This document shows positions 8,252 through 16,180 of a stretch of 64,000 nt of DNA, in pieces. The stretch comes from Devosia sp. 1566 (lineage in GTDB: Bacteria; Pseudomonadota; Alphaproteobacteria; Rhizobiales; Devosiaceae), in NCBI RefSeq assembly GCF_004005995.1, contig NZ_CP034767.1, positions 3,224,001 to 3,288,000 of the forward strand. Direction: 5' to 3'. Positions within the stretch are counted from its first letter, which is position 1; each line of letters opens with the position of its first letter. Made by a program: the position numbers and the translations under genes. The notes beneath the pieces were generated by a model that saw only the letters and a program-made list of their open reading frames with translations, was not told where the DNA came from and made no database searches.

Positions 8252-9343
8252 CTAACGCTCTCGATCATCGTCGCGGCTCTTGTCTCGTGGCTTCGGGGTG
8301 TCCGCCGGCCGCTCGCCCTCGCCTCCATCTTCTGGCCTGCCGGGCGAACGGCGTCCAAGCAAGCGATCACGTTCCTCCTGCGAATAAGCTGGTGCATCCG
8401 CAGCACGCCCGACGTCGCTGGCGGCCACATCGCCACCATCACGGTCTCGCTGTGGTGCGGCTCGACCGTGACCGCGCTCAAATACAGCCTGCACAAGCTC
8501 CCAGACGGTAGCTACACGCTCCCGCTGCAACGACAGCCACCCATGCAACCGGGCAAGGTTCCGCGCCATGACCGTGCGCCACAGGTCGCCGCGCTCGGTG
8601 CGCTGTCCCTGGCGCTCCAGCGCCATGGCGATATGGCCGATTTTCGGCTGCGGTTCGCGGTCAAGAACAACTGCCTCCACCTCCAGCGCCTCAGCACGCT
8701 CATTGTCATTGGCGGCGCGCGCCTCAGCCGCCTGACGCTCTGCATCACCGCGTTGGGCTTCGAGGGTACGGTGGTCAACGCGCTCCTGATGCCCGGCGCG
8801 GTCCAGGGCATGATTGACATGCTCGGCCCACTCCTCACGCCATTGACCTAGGAGCGCGCGATCATTCCAGGACCGGTCCTTGTTACCGAAACCGGCCTGG
8901 GTAATTTGCCGTAAGGTGAGCATGACATGGGCGTGCTCATTGCGCGCATCGCCTTTGCGGTGCGAGGCATGGATGGCAATATCGGCGATCATGCCATGGG
9001 TCACGAACGCTCGACCGACAAAGCCGCGCACCAGCTCCAACTGCGCCGCCCTGCCCAGCTCGTGGGGCAAGGCCAATTGCACCTCACGGCAAAGCTGCGC
9101 ATCACTGCGTTTCTCGACGCGCTCGACCGTGTTCCACAGGGCCTCACGGTCCAGCATCCAGTCCGGCGTGTCGGCCGGCGCCATGATTTCCTCATGCAGG
9201 ATGCCGCTGCGCCGCTCATAGTCGTGGACTAGGCCAGTGCGCTCATCGGCAATGCGCCCGCCAGAACGATAGGCCGCAGCCGCCGTGGCTGATCGACCAT
9301 CAGCGCGGGAAATGACCTGGGCAGACAAACGGTAAATGGCCAT
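8252..9343 (-). CDS. MobA/MobL-family relaxase (MobQ type)
   Basis: The 363-residue protein begins MAIYRLSAQVISRADGRSAT, the typical start of MobQ relaxases (catalytic tyrosine near residue 4, then SATAAAAYRSG). The metal-binding HIH-like part is represented by EHAHVMLTLRQI near residue 145, with FGNKDRSWN just after. Relaxases of this family nick oriT and stay bound to the DNA 5' end through a tyrosine. The protein lacks the long helicase or primase tail of some relatives and ends in a charged low-complexity segment. It is transcribed divergently from the TraD-like and coupling-protein genes, and the gap between holds a candidate oriT. Confidence 0.9.
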   Translation of the reverse strand: MAIYRLSAQVISRADGRSATAAAAYRSGGRIADERTGLVHDYERRSGILHEEIMAPADTPDWMLDREALWNTVERVEKRSDAQLCREVQLALPHELGRAAQLELVRGFVGRAFVTHGMIADIAIHASHRKGDARNEHAHVMLTLRQITQAGFGNKDRSWNDRALLGQWREEWAEHVNHALDRAGHQERVDHRTLEAQRGDAERQAAEARAANDNERAEALEVEAVVLDREPQPKIGHIAMALERQGQRTERGDLWRTVMARNLARLHGWLSLQRERVATVWELVQAVFERGHGRAAPQRDRDGGDVAASDVGRAADAPAYSQEERDRLLGRRSPGRPEDGGEGERPADTPKPRDKSRDDDRER

Positions 9344-9491
9344 AGCCCTTCCCTTCCTCGCTCACCATTGCGGTCCAGCAGGCATGATGCTGGCGCGGGG
9401 GTTTGGGGATTGTGCGGGACATCCCCATTTCGACCACTGGTCGATGCTGGGGAAGCCGTCCGGCTGGGGCAAAGCCCCATTGAGGACGCGC

Positions 9492-9518
9492 ACGTTACGC
9501 AGTAATGTATAAGCGCGC
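9492..9518. other. Candidate origin of transfer (oriT)
   Basis: Between the divergent relaxase and TraD-like genes, ACGTTAC-gca-GTAATGT forms an inverted repeat (one G-T pair). It is followed directly by TAAGCGCGC, which resembles the TAAGTGCGCC nick region of RSF1010/pTF1-type (MobQ) origins. Placement and layout both fit; nicking is not shown. Confidence 0.45.
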
Positions 9519-9548
9519 ATTTCCAACTTCAAGGCCCTTGCCTCCCTA

Positions 9549-9824
9549 ATGTCCGCTTCCAAAACCAACCGCATTAACGAACTGGAAGCCCAGAAGGCCC
9601 GCATCGAAGCCCAACTCGACCAGCACAAGGTTCGACAGCTCCGCCAGGACACGAAGCGCACCGATCGGCTTCACGTCTTGTTAGGCTCGTTCCTGCTGGC
9701 CGATATGAAGCGCAACCCAAAGTTAAGGGCCTACGTGGAACGACATCTCCTCGACTTCCATACGAGGCAAAGGGATCGGGATTTTCTCGCCACCTTCCTC
9801 GACGGGCTGCCGAAGGACGAGTGA
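9549..9824 (+). CDS. TraD-like mobilization accessory protein
   Basis: A 91-residue, highly charged helical protein (INELEAQKARIEAQLDQHK) followed by RLHVLLGSFLLADM. It resembles the small TraD/MobC-like accessory proteins found next to relaxases in rhizobial plasmids and islands, which help the relaxosome at oriT. Its stop is directly followed by the start of the coupling protein, so the two are surely co-transcribed. The assignment rests on weak sequence likeness plus strong context. Confidence 0.65.
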   Translation: MSASKTNRINELEAQKARIEAQLDQHKVRQLRQDTKRTDRLHVLLGSFLLADMKRNPKLRAYVERHLLDFHTRQRDRDFLATFLDGLPKDE

Positions 9825-11318
9825 ATGCCGCAGTTTCCCACCGACCTTCTGGGCTGGGCCCTCTTTGTCGCCGTCGTTGGATTCTTCATTTGGGTATTGT
9901 GGGGTCTATTCGGCCGCGAGTGGATGCGTGACTGGCGCCGGAAGCATCCCGTTGACCGCACCGCCGAAGGTGGCCCATGGCGCGGGGGTTTTCTGGATGA
10001 GGTGGACCTCAAACACCTGGGCCGGAACAGGGGTGGATTGCCGCTAGGCATCCATGCCGGCAAAATCGTCCGCTATGTCAAGGACGATGAGAAGGGGTGG
10101 CTCGGGGGGCACCATGCCGTCATCGCCGGCACTCGGGGCGGCAAATCCGTTTCGGCGCTGGTGCCGGCAATCCTCGATCATGTCGGTCCTGTTGTCGCGT
10201 TGGACATCAAGGGCGAGCTGGCCACCATCACTGGCAAGCGTCGGGAAACGACCGACCGAAAGGTGGTCATGCTTGACCCGTTCCGCACCACCAAAACGAG
10301 GGGCTTTGCCTATAATCCTCTGTCTTTCATCCGTGACGGTCACCGAGACCGTGACGCGGCGGTAATCGCCGACGGGTTGGTCCTGACAGAAACGGGCGAC
10401 GGCGCCCATTTTTCGGACAGAGCGCGGGATATCCTGCAAACGGCTATCGAGGTCGTACATGAACTGACAGGGGCAAAGGCCAACCTCCACGACGTTCGGA
10501 GCCTGGTGCTCAATGCCAATTTCCTCGACACGCTGGCCGCCTGGTCGGACGCCTCTGACCTGGCCGGCGGCCGCGCTGCCGAGTTGGCGGGGTCGCTCCT
10601 CCAAATGGGCGACAAGGAACGGGGCGCAATTCTCTCTACTGTGGCGCGCTCACTTAAATGGACAAGTGCCGGGCATATGCGTGCCTTCCTCGCACCCGAG
10701 AAGGGATTCCAGCTCGATCTGCTGCTCAAGGGTAATGTCGATCTGTTCATCGTCATTCCCTTGGACCAGATCGGTCCTCAGGCTGGTTTCCTGCGTCTGT
10801 TGACCAACTTGTTGTTGGCCGTGATGGTGCAACAGGATGACCGGGGCAAGGCCGAGCAGCCGGTGCTGTTTGTCGCTGACGAATTCACCAGGTTGGGGTT
10901 CATGCAGCGCATCGTCGATATTGCCACCGTGGCCGCTGGCATGTCACTTGAAACGATCTTCGTGCTGCAAGATCGGGGCAGCCTCGAAGCTGTCTATGGC
11001 CAGTATGCGGCTGACACCATTCTGGGTTCCTGCGCCACCACGCGGGTTTTCAATCTCGGCCGCGCCGATCTCCGAACCGCGAAATGGCTGTCGGACGCGT
11101 GTGGTTTCAAGACCGTCCTGAGTGAGGGAAAGACCTTCCAGAAGATAAGCAATGACCAAGCCACCAGCCAGTCTGAAGTCAAGGAAAGCCTACTCAGCGT
11201 CTCGGAAATTCTAGAACTTCCCGCGGATCAAATGATTTGTCTGATACGCGGGCGAAGCCCGGCGAAACTAGGCCGTATATTCCACTTCAGTAATCCCAAC
11301 TATAGGATCCAAAAGTGA
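9825..11318 (+). CDS. Type IV coupling protein (VirD4/TraG family)
   Basis: A 497-residue protein. One membrane segment near residues 10-28 (WALFVAVVGFFIWVLWGLFG) is followed by the VirD4-type ATPase: Walker A AGTRGGKS at about 101-108, LDIKGELATITGKRR, then Walker B VLFVADEFTRLG and the late motif VFVLQDRGSLEAVYG. Coupling proteins carry relaxase-bound DNA to a type IV secretion channel at the inner membrane. It is shorter than VirD4 of full conjugative systems (about 650 residues), as in mobilizable islands. It abuts the TraD-like gene upstream and overlaps the next gene by four bases. Confidence 0.92.
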   Translation: MPQFPTDLLGWALFVAVVGFFIWVLWGLFGREWMRDWRRKHPVDRTAEGGPWRGGFLDEVDLKHLGRNRGGLPLGIHAGKIVRYVKDDEKGWLGGHHAVIAGTRGGKSVSALVPAILDHVGPVVALDIKGELATITGKRRETTDRKVVMLDPFRTTKTRGFAYNPLSFIRDGHRDRDAAVIADGLVLTETGDGAHFSDRARDILQTAIEVVHELTGAKANLHDVRSLVLNANFLDTLAAWSDASDLAGGRAAELAGSLLQMGDKERGAILSTVARSLKWTSAGHMRAFLAPEKGFQLDLLLKGNVDLFIVIPLDQIGPQAGFLRLLTNLLLAVMVQQDDRGKAEQPVLFVADEFTRLGFMQRIVDIATVAAGMSLETIFVLQDRGSLEAVYGQYAADTILGSCATTRVFNLGRADLRTAKWLSDACGFKTVLSEGKTFQKISNDQATSQSEVKESLLSVSEILELPADQMICLIRGRSPAKLGRIFHFSNPNYRIQK

Positions 11319-11674
11319 TTGAACAGGTACGAGATCAAATCGAGCAGGGCGCCGAACCCTCACAGCATTTTATGCAGGTGCTCGCATCGGTAGCCGCCGA
11401 GCAATTTGGCCGTGACTACACTATTCCTCCGAATGCCCTCATAGTGGTCAATGACTACCTCTCGTCTATCAATCAACCCCCGCTGCCCGAAGGCGCTGAT
11501 GCCAGCACTCTATACGCAATAATTCATACTAAGCTGGGCGACTATCTCACCGCGGACAATCGCACCGAGGTGACCCTTGGGCTTCTAAACGTGGTAATTG
11601 CACTACATGCATTCGCCCCCACCCCAGGATATCAAGAGCGCTTGAACCATCTCGCACAACAATGGCAAGCGTAG
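11315..11674 (+). CDS. Hypothetical protein downstream of coupling protein
   Basis: The 119-residue frame starts at GTG 11315, overlapping the coupling-protein stop (GTGA), a sign of translational coupling. It is acidic and helical (IEQGAEPSQHFMQVLASVAA, then TEVTLGLLNVVIALHAF), without membrane segments. No family recognised. Its position makes it a candidate partner of the transfer machinery. Confidence 0.6.
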   Translation: MIEQVRDQIEQGAEPSQHFMQVLASVAAEQFGRDYTIPPNALIVVNDYLSSINQPPLPEGADASTLYAIIHTKLGDYLTADNRTEVTLGLLNVVIALHAFAPTPGYQERLNHLAQQWQA

Positions 11675-11725
11675 TCACAATTGGCCTCGATCCGGGCTGA
11701 GGGTGTGTGTGAACCGGTTGAAGTG

Positions 11726-11748
11726 GCCCCGGAGACTAGCTCCGGGGC
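11726..11748. terminator. Hairpin after the transfer operon
   Basis: GCCCCGGAG, loop ACTAG, CTCCGGGGC: a perfect 9-bp stem 52 bases after the stop at 11674. There is no T-run, so it is a terminator candidate or an RNA-stabilising hairpin. Confidence 0.55.
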
Positions 11749-11749
11749 A

Positions 11750-11833
11750 CCCTCCCGCATAGGGGAGGATAGGGAGGCCCATCAGGCTGAGGGATGTCAA
11801 CGCTTGGGTCGCCCTCCCGCATCAGGGGAGGAT
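11750..11833. repeat. Two copies of a small hairpin repeat
   Basis: CCCTCCCGCATAGGGGAGGA (11750-11769) and its near copy, with one extra base in the loop (11812-11832), lie 62 bases apart. Each can fold as CCTCCC/GGGAGG. They follow directly on the hairpin at 11726. Two units are too few for a CRISPR array. Confidence 0.55.
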
Positions 11834-11987
11834 TGTCTTCATTTATAGAAGTCAGTATGCATAAGCGTTTCCCCGGTGCCTACCATTTGCGTTAGTTGTT
11901 AGCTACCGCCGCGCGCCCATGTTATCGCCTGATGTGCTGTGGGCGCTGCTCGTAAGCTGCCATAGAGTCACATGAGCCTGATAGGGT

Positions 11988-12161
11988 ATGGAGTGGCCTA
12001 TCCCTCAACGCTGGGACGACGCTGTAACGGCCTACGTCGAACACCTCCGCCGTTGCCAGGATCGACGTAGCTCCGCTGTCACTCAGCTGGGAGAGTACGC
12101 CGCCAACACAATGAAAGCCGAACGAGATTGCCGCTGCATTGGCCCGGCGCCACGCGGCTAG
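11988..12161 (+). pseudogene. Possible tyrosine-recombinase N-terminal fragment
   Basis: A 57-residue ORF reads like the core-binding (SAM-like) domain of a tyrosine recombinase: PIPQRWDDAVTAYVEHLRRC, then SSAVTQLGEYAANTMKAERD. It stops at TAG 12159-12161 with no catalytic domain behind it. Likeness is by eye only. If correct, it is a remnant of an element integrase. It could instead be a short independent gene. Confidence 0.3.
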
Positions 12162-12164
12162 TGT

Positions 12165-12263
12165 ATGGCGGCTATGGTGTGCTTCTCGCCGACTGACCTG
12201 ACCAGCAACATCTTCGACCTTCTGGGTGCCGTGGTGCTGGGGGCTGTCATGACGATGCTGTAA
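12165..12263 (+). CDS. Microprotein (32 aa), paralogue of the one at 13420
   Basis: The ORF encodes a short N-terminus and then DLTSNIFDLLGAVVLGAVMT-ML, a single membrane segment. The same pattern, DLTxNxFDLxG followed by a hydrophobic run ending in ML, occurs in the ORF at 13420-13581 (about 11 of 22 positions identical). The likeness of two separate ORFs argues that both are, or were, translated. No good ribosome-binding site precedes the ATG at 12165. Function unknown. Confidence 0.4.
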   Translation: MAAMVCFSPTDLTSNIFDLLGAVVLGAVMTML

Positions 12264-12285
12264 CAAGGGCCAACGGCATCACCCG

Positions 12286-13131
12286 CTAGGGTGTGCCAAG
12301 GAGCGGTATGTTCCAGTTATGGGGCCGGGCGGGCTTGGGCATCATCGCCAGCAAGCCGCCCGGCCGCGTGACACGCTGCGTCTCGATCACCACGGGAATG
12401 TCGTACAGCTCCGGATCGGCCATAGCGAAGAGCATGACGTGCAGGCCTTTGTGGAAACTGGCGAGGCACGAGAACATGCCGACACCATCGCTGTTGAAGC
12501 GGTAGGCGAATTGCCCCAGTGAGTCCGACTTGCCCTGCCGGAGAGCGTTCAAACCCGGTAGAATGGAGAGAAGCGTGTCCGCAGTATCCTGGCCCAGCCC
12601 GACATTCGTGAACCACATGGCGTTGACGGCCCCGGTAAGGGGTAGGTTGGTGCCGATGTGCTCCCGGTAGAGCGCCATCCCGAGCTTGGCGCTGAACACG
12701 TCCAGACAGGCAGACCCGATGGGGCCGGTGCGAATTTGCACCCGGTCGAGCAGAACGCCGCCGTCGGTCTTGAACAGGATAGGTTCGGAGTTCGCCTTGG
12801 GACCGAAAAGCTCCTCAAGGAAGCCGGGCGCCTTCTTCCGCAGCATCCACGCCTGGCGGTGATTGTCGGCAAGCTCCCAATCGCCCTTGCCAATGAGCGG
12901 CCCGATCTTTGACATGAACGCCGCCACCAGGTCGGCCGCGCTCGTCCCGTTGTTGCACGGCTCACAGCAGGGAAACTCCATACCGCTGAGCCGGTATCGG
13001 TCCTTGAACATCGTCTTCGGCGGCATGTGTTCGAGCGTATCAGGTGGATCGGCGCAGTAAACGCACCGCTCTTCGCCTGCCATGATGACCTTGCGGCTCA
13101 GGCTCTTCTTGCGGCCGAGCTTCTGATTCAA
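12286..13131 (-). CDS. HNH-type zinc-motif protein
   Basis: A 281-residue protein counted from TTG 13131; ATG 13083 (AAGG five bases upstream) is an alternative start 16 residues in. Near the N-terminus are CVYC (23-26), LEHMPPKTMF (H35) and CEPCNN (56-61). This is the zinc knuckle plus histidine layout of HNH/HNH_5 endonucleases. The remaining 220 residues are an unassigned domain. Stand-alone HNH proteins on islands are often restriction or defence nucleases. The gene is isolated, with short ORFs on both sides, and no partner methylase is seen, so its biological role is open. Confidence 0.65.
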   Translation of the reverse strand: MNQKLGRKKSLSRKVIMAGEERCVYCADPPDTLEHMPPKTMFKDRYRLSGMEFPCCEPCNNGTSAADLVAAFMSKIGPLIGKGDWELADNHRQAWMLRKKAPGFLEELFGPKANSEPILFKTDGGVLLDRVQIRTGPIGSACLDVFSAKLGMALYREHIGTNLPLTGAVNAMWFTNVGLGQDTADTLLSILPGLNALRQGKSDSLGQFAYRFNSDGVGMFSCLASFHKGLHVMLFAMADPELYDIPVVIETQRVTRPGGLLAMMPKPARPHNWNIPLLGTP

Positions 13132-13374
13132 CGCGGCCCCTTGCGCTCTGCATGACTGGTCACTATGTTAACCACTTATCAACTATAGCGCCCTTGTGGC
13201 GTGCTGGGCAAAGGCTCTTGCTGCGCCTCCCCAGTTTACTGTCAGCCCGGAATACGTATGGGCAAGTAATGACACCCTTCTAACTTGGGGTGGATAAGAC
13301 CGCGCGTGACGCGCAGGTCGAAGAGCAAGCCACGCCGAGGAATTTGTTTCGACCCTTTGATGGGCGAGCAAGTT

Positions 13375-13415
13375 CCTTGGCGCATAAGCCAAGGTTCTCT
13401 CGCCCAAGAGAGAAC
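13375..13415 (+). promoter_or_regulatory. Two tandem hairpins in the leader of the 13420 ORF
   Basis: CCTTGGC-gcataa-GCCAAGG (13375-13394) is followed directly by GTTCTCTC-gcccaa-GAGAGAAC (13394-13415). Both stems are perfect (7 and 8 bp, six-base loops). The second ends five bases before the ATG at 13420, where it would cover the ribosome entry region. This suggests post-transcriptional control, by inference. Confidence 0.5.
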
Positions 13416-13419
13416 TCAG

Positions 13420-13581
13420 ATGAAGATAGACCCAAACAGATTTCTCGTGGCGCTGCTACTCGTTTCAATTGCGGGGCTAGGCTCGACTTATGCTCATGCC
13501 TCGGCCGATCTGACGCCGAATGTGTTTGACCTTTGTGGCAACATCCTCGTGGCAACAATATTTGGTATGCTGAGACCTTGA
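13420..13581 (+). CDS. Small exported or membrane protein (53 aa)
   Basis: From ATG 13420 the product starts MKIDPNRFLVALLLVSIAGL, a signal-peptide-like N-terminus with a plausible cleavage after AHA. The mature part is DLTPNVFDLCGNILVATIFG followed by ML. It matches the microprotein at 12165 over about 22 residues. The leader carries two tandem hairpins. The open frame extends further upstream to 13285, but that part is not protein-like. Function unknown; small toxins, phage-type membrane peptides and pilin-like peptides are all conceivable. Confidence 0.45.
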   Translation: MKIDPNRFLVALLLVSIAGLGSTYAHASADLTPNVFDLCGNILVATIFGMLRP

Positions 13582-13746
13582 ACCTATCCGGTCGGGTGTG
13601 CATTTTAGTGCGGTCGAGCAGATGCAACCTCAGCCGCCAATGCACGATAACTAGCCTGCCATCGCCCCCAGTGGTTCTCGGGTGGCCGGTGCCTTCAATA
13701 GGCGCCAGCGCTGAGTCACCCGAGTTCGCCTTTAGTGGAGGCGGAG

Positions 13747-13860
13747 ATGGGTATTATACCATCACATCATCTGCGGACCATCGCGAGCATTCTCTCGTGC
13801 ATGGCCTATGATGTGGCTGTCCGGGTCATCGTGAAGATGATCATTTTATGCATCACCTAG
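13747..13860 (+). CDS. Small ORF (37 aa) with strong RBS and terminator
   Basis: GGAGG lies five bases before the ATG at 13747. The product starts MGIIPSHHLRTIASILSCMA and ends in a hydrophobic VKMIILCIT. A perfect 10-bp hairpin begins four bases after the stop. RBS, ORF and terminator together look like a complete tiny gene. No family recognised. Confidence 0.45.
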   Translation: MGIIPSHHLRTIASILSCMAYDVAVRVIVKMIILCIT

Positions 13861-13864
13861 TTTC

Positions 13865-13898
13865 ATGGCCCCGCTGGCAGAATTGCTGGCGGGGCCAT
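13865..13898 (+). terminator. Strong hairpin terminator candidate
   Basis: ATGGCCCCGC and GCGGGGCCAT form a perfect 10-bp stem around a 14-base loop, directly after the 37-residue ORF. Only a weak T-tract follows. Confidence 0.65.
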
Positions 13899-14571
13899 TC
13901 GCCAAGCGGGCAAAGCTGCTCATGATTCATCGGTGAAAAACGACAAACTTGGTCCTGCTCACGCTCGCCCTGTTCGTAGTTTGGCGACGGTACCGCGAAA
14001 CATTCATCGCATCTCGTCGAACTAGAACTATGCCGCTAGGTGGTCGTTCCCATTCAATCCGGAACGACCGCTTACTATGGCTCCAGGCCGGGAAGCTATC
14101 ATTCCGCCTACCACCCCCCTTCCAGTCATTCGTGAGGGAATGGGCCGGCAAGTGCAGATCAGCGATCCACCCATTTTTGAGATTGGCGCCGAGGTGCTGT
14201 GTCCTGAGAGCGTAGATAATCACGAAACGGATCCGGCATAACTCTCAGCGGGCTCGCCTAATACCCTTGGTGGCCAGCTTGACCATTGGCCACTAGCATG
14301 GTCCATTGGCCGCGTTGGCCGCCAGAACACCTCGGTTTTCGGCGACTTGCGGGCGACATTTAGTTTTGCTGCGAATCCAGGTTCCCCAGCCAATCTCTCA
14401 GCGAAACTCTTTGTTCCCAGCAAGTTAGCGCCAACGCCGTCGGCCCGGTTGTGTGGATTACCCCAGTTTGGCCACCGAACTGGCCACCGGACACGATGCG
14501 ATTTCCGGAGTCGCAGGGGAGCGGCATACCCAGCCGAAACTGTCGTGCCGGTCAGTTGGGAGCATGCATCG
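13899..14571. other. Region without a recognisable gene
   Basis: Open frames exist on both strands (for example 13927-14223 and 14220-14588 on the minus strand), but none has a good start signal or protein-like composition. It looks like decayed island sequence. Confidence 0.4.
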
Positions 14572-14709
14572 AGATGCGCACGGGACACTACACGCCTGAA
14601 AGGCCGCGTTACCTACTTCCGCCGGAAGGTACCTGAGTTCCTACAGGAAAGGCCTGCATCTACGGAGATCTGCTACAGACTTGGGTCATCTTCAGCGTGC
14701 CCCCCATAA
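14572..14709 (+). pseudogene. Integrase N-terminal remnant
   Basis: The plus frame reads RLKGRVTYFRRKVPEFLQER followed by TEICYRLGSSS and a stop. This resembles the first 40 residues of many tyrosine recombinases (a YxFRRxVPxxLq motif, then EIxxSLgTs). The apparent start, MRTGHYT at 14574, is one frame away, so a frameshift lies near 14595. No catalytic domain follows; a terminator hairpin starts eight bases later. A remnant like this fits the edge of an integrated element. Confidence 0.4.
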
Positions 14710-14716
14710 AACCCAG

Positions 14717-14744
14717 AAAGCTGCCAGGGAGGACCGGCAGCTTT
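14717..14744. terminator. Hairpin terminator candidate
   Basis: AAAGCTGCC and GGCAGCTTT form a perfect 9-bp stem around a 10-base loop. The A-rich left and T-rich right edges suit a bidirectional intrinsic terminator. Confidence 0.65.
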
Positions 14745-15145
14745 GATCGCGTACTTGGAGAAGAGCACCTCCGGATCGGAGCGGACTTCCAGCCTAAAGC
14801 AAGCCCCGGTCAAACGCCTGGTAGACCCAGCGATTAGTTGGAGTGAAGCCAACGCTCATCTGCCTCGGTGTTTGCAGTCCACCATCATCTCCCGATCATC
14901 CTGCTGTGGTTCAAAAGTCCGCTGCACGGCTCGGCCTGGCTGCGCTATCTGGGGTTCCTTGCCTTCACCGGCGCCTCCTCCAGGATCGGGCTTTCAAGCG
15001 GTGCGAACTACGCAGTAACCATTCGCGAGGACGCCGGAGCGCACGTTTTTGAGAGCGGGTTCCATTCGGAGCGGGGAAGGCTAGGCTTGAGGGGTTAGGC
15101 AGCTGCCGGGCGCCTCCTGCGCCCGCTCAACGGGAGTGTCCCGGG
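14745..15145. other. Island-to-core transition, no clear gene
   Basis: No supported gene. A plus frame at 14868-15098 reads IILLWFKSPLHGSAWLRYLG and further, but has no start signal and no known relatives. The backbone operon begins at 15146. Confidence 0.35.
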
Positions 15146-16162
15146 GTGAAGCGACGACCGATTTATATCGGATCGAACAAGGCGCGCACGGGCCAGCCGT
15201 CGGGGCGCGCTATGGCCACACGCCCCCTTCCCCAGGCAACTGATCCTGCCGCCCAAGAACCTAGTTTCTCCCACCGCGCGCGCCAGCACCTGCACCGGAC
15301 CTACAACCAGCATCAAGGCAAGGTGCTGGTGCTGTCCTCGGTGCTCCTCGCCCTCTTGCTGGTGGGGCTCTACGACGTGTTGCGTCCGCCCGGCCAGAAC
15401 CTGAGCCAGGGCGACATCACCGACGCCGTGAACTTCGCCCTCGACGAGCGCGGACGCCCCCCGTCAATCGCATCCCAGGCTTATGCTACCATTATTCCTT
15501 CGGTGGTGCGGGTCACTGGCTATGACCCGGCTGCCGGTGAAGAACCCGCGGCTCGCGCCCAGGCCGGGGAGCCGCCGGCAGCCGAACTGCCCCAATCGGG
15601 GGAGATCGAAGAAGATTTCCATGAAGAGTTCACCGCCGTCGGCAGCGGCGTCGTCATCGACGACCAGGGCACTATCCTGACCAATCTGCATGTTGTGCGC
15701 GCCGCCAAGCGGCTGCGGGTGTCGTTCTTTGATGGCACCGAAGCCGACGCCACGATCGTCGGCGCCCGACCCGAACTCGACCTTGCCATCATCCGCCCCA
15801 GCGTGCTGCCCGATGACCTGCTCCCGGCAACGCTCGGCTCGAGCAGCAGTCTGCGCCCGGGGGACGATGTTGTGGCTGTCGGCTTTCCTTTCGGCATCGG
15901 CCCCTCCGCCTCGGCCGGCGTGGTGTCGGGCCTGTTGCGCGTGCTCGAGCGGGAAGGCGAAAGCACCATGCGCAACCTGATCCAGTTCGATGCAGCCGCT
16001 AATCCCGGCAATTCGGGCGGCCCGCTGGTCAATGCCGATGGCGAGGTCGTCGGCATCGTCACCGCCATCCTCAATCCCTCGGGGCTGCGCACTTTTGCCG
16101 GTATCGCCTTTGCCGCCACCATCGAGGAAGCCGGGGGCGCCGTCGAAGAGTCACCGCTTTAG
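15146..16162 (+). CDS. Membrane-anchored trypsin-like serine protease (S1C)
   Basis: The product has 338 residues from GTG 15146 (GGGAG nine bases upstream); ATG 15212 is an alternative. A cytoplasmic N-terminus is followed by one membrane segment near 58-77 (GKVLVLSSVLLALLLVGLYD). The protease domain shows all three catalytic residues: His182 (TNLHVV), Asp212 (LDLAII) and Ser290 (NPGNSGGPLV). Unlike DegP or DegS, no PDZ domain follows, since the chain ends about 50 residues after the serine. The active site would face the periplasm. It heads an operon with MoxR, DUF58 and VWA genes, 18 bases before the next start, so a role in envelope protein processing is likely. Confidence 0.85.
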   Translation: MKRRPIYIGSNKARTGQPSGRAMATRPLPQATDPAAQEPSFSHRARQHLHRTYNQHQGKVLVLSSVLLALLLVGLYDVLRPPGQNLSQGDITDAVNFALDERGRPPSIASQAYATIIPSVVRVTGYDPAAGEEPAARAQAGEPPAAELPQSGEIEEDFHEEFTAVGSGVVIDDQGTILTNLHVVRAAKRLRVSFFDGTEADATIVGARPELDLAIIRPSVLPDDLLPATLGSSSSLRPGDDVVAVGFPFGIGPSASAGVVSGLLRVLEREGESTMRNLIQFDAAANPGNSGGPLVNADGEVVGIVTAILNPSGLRTFAGIAFAATIEEAGGAVEESPL

Positions 16163-16180
16163 CCAGGAACGGAAGCAGCC

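Noticed and set aside
11750..11833. Possible CRISPR array
   Set aside because: Only two repeat units, each self-complementary, and no cas genes nearby.
14371..14392. tRNA 3'-end-like sequence (GAATCCAGGTTCCCCAGCCA)
   Set aside because: It looks like the T-arm and acceptor end of a tRNA, but the other half of the T-stem and the rest of a cloverleaf are missing; it could be chance or a worn attachment site.
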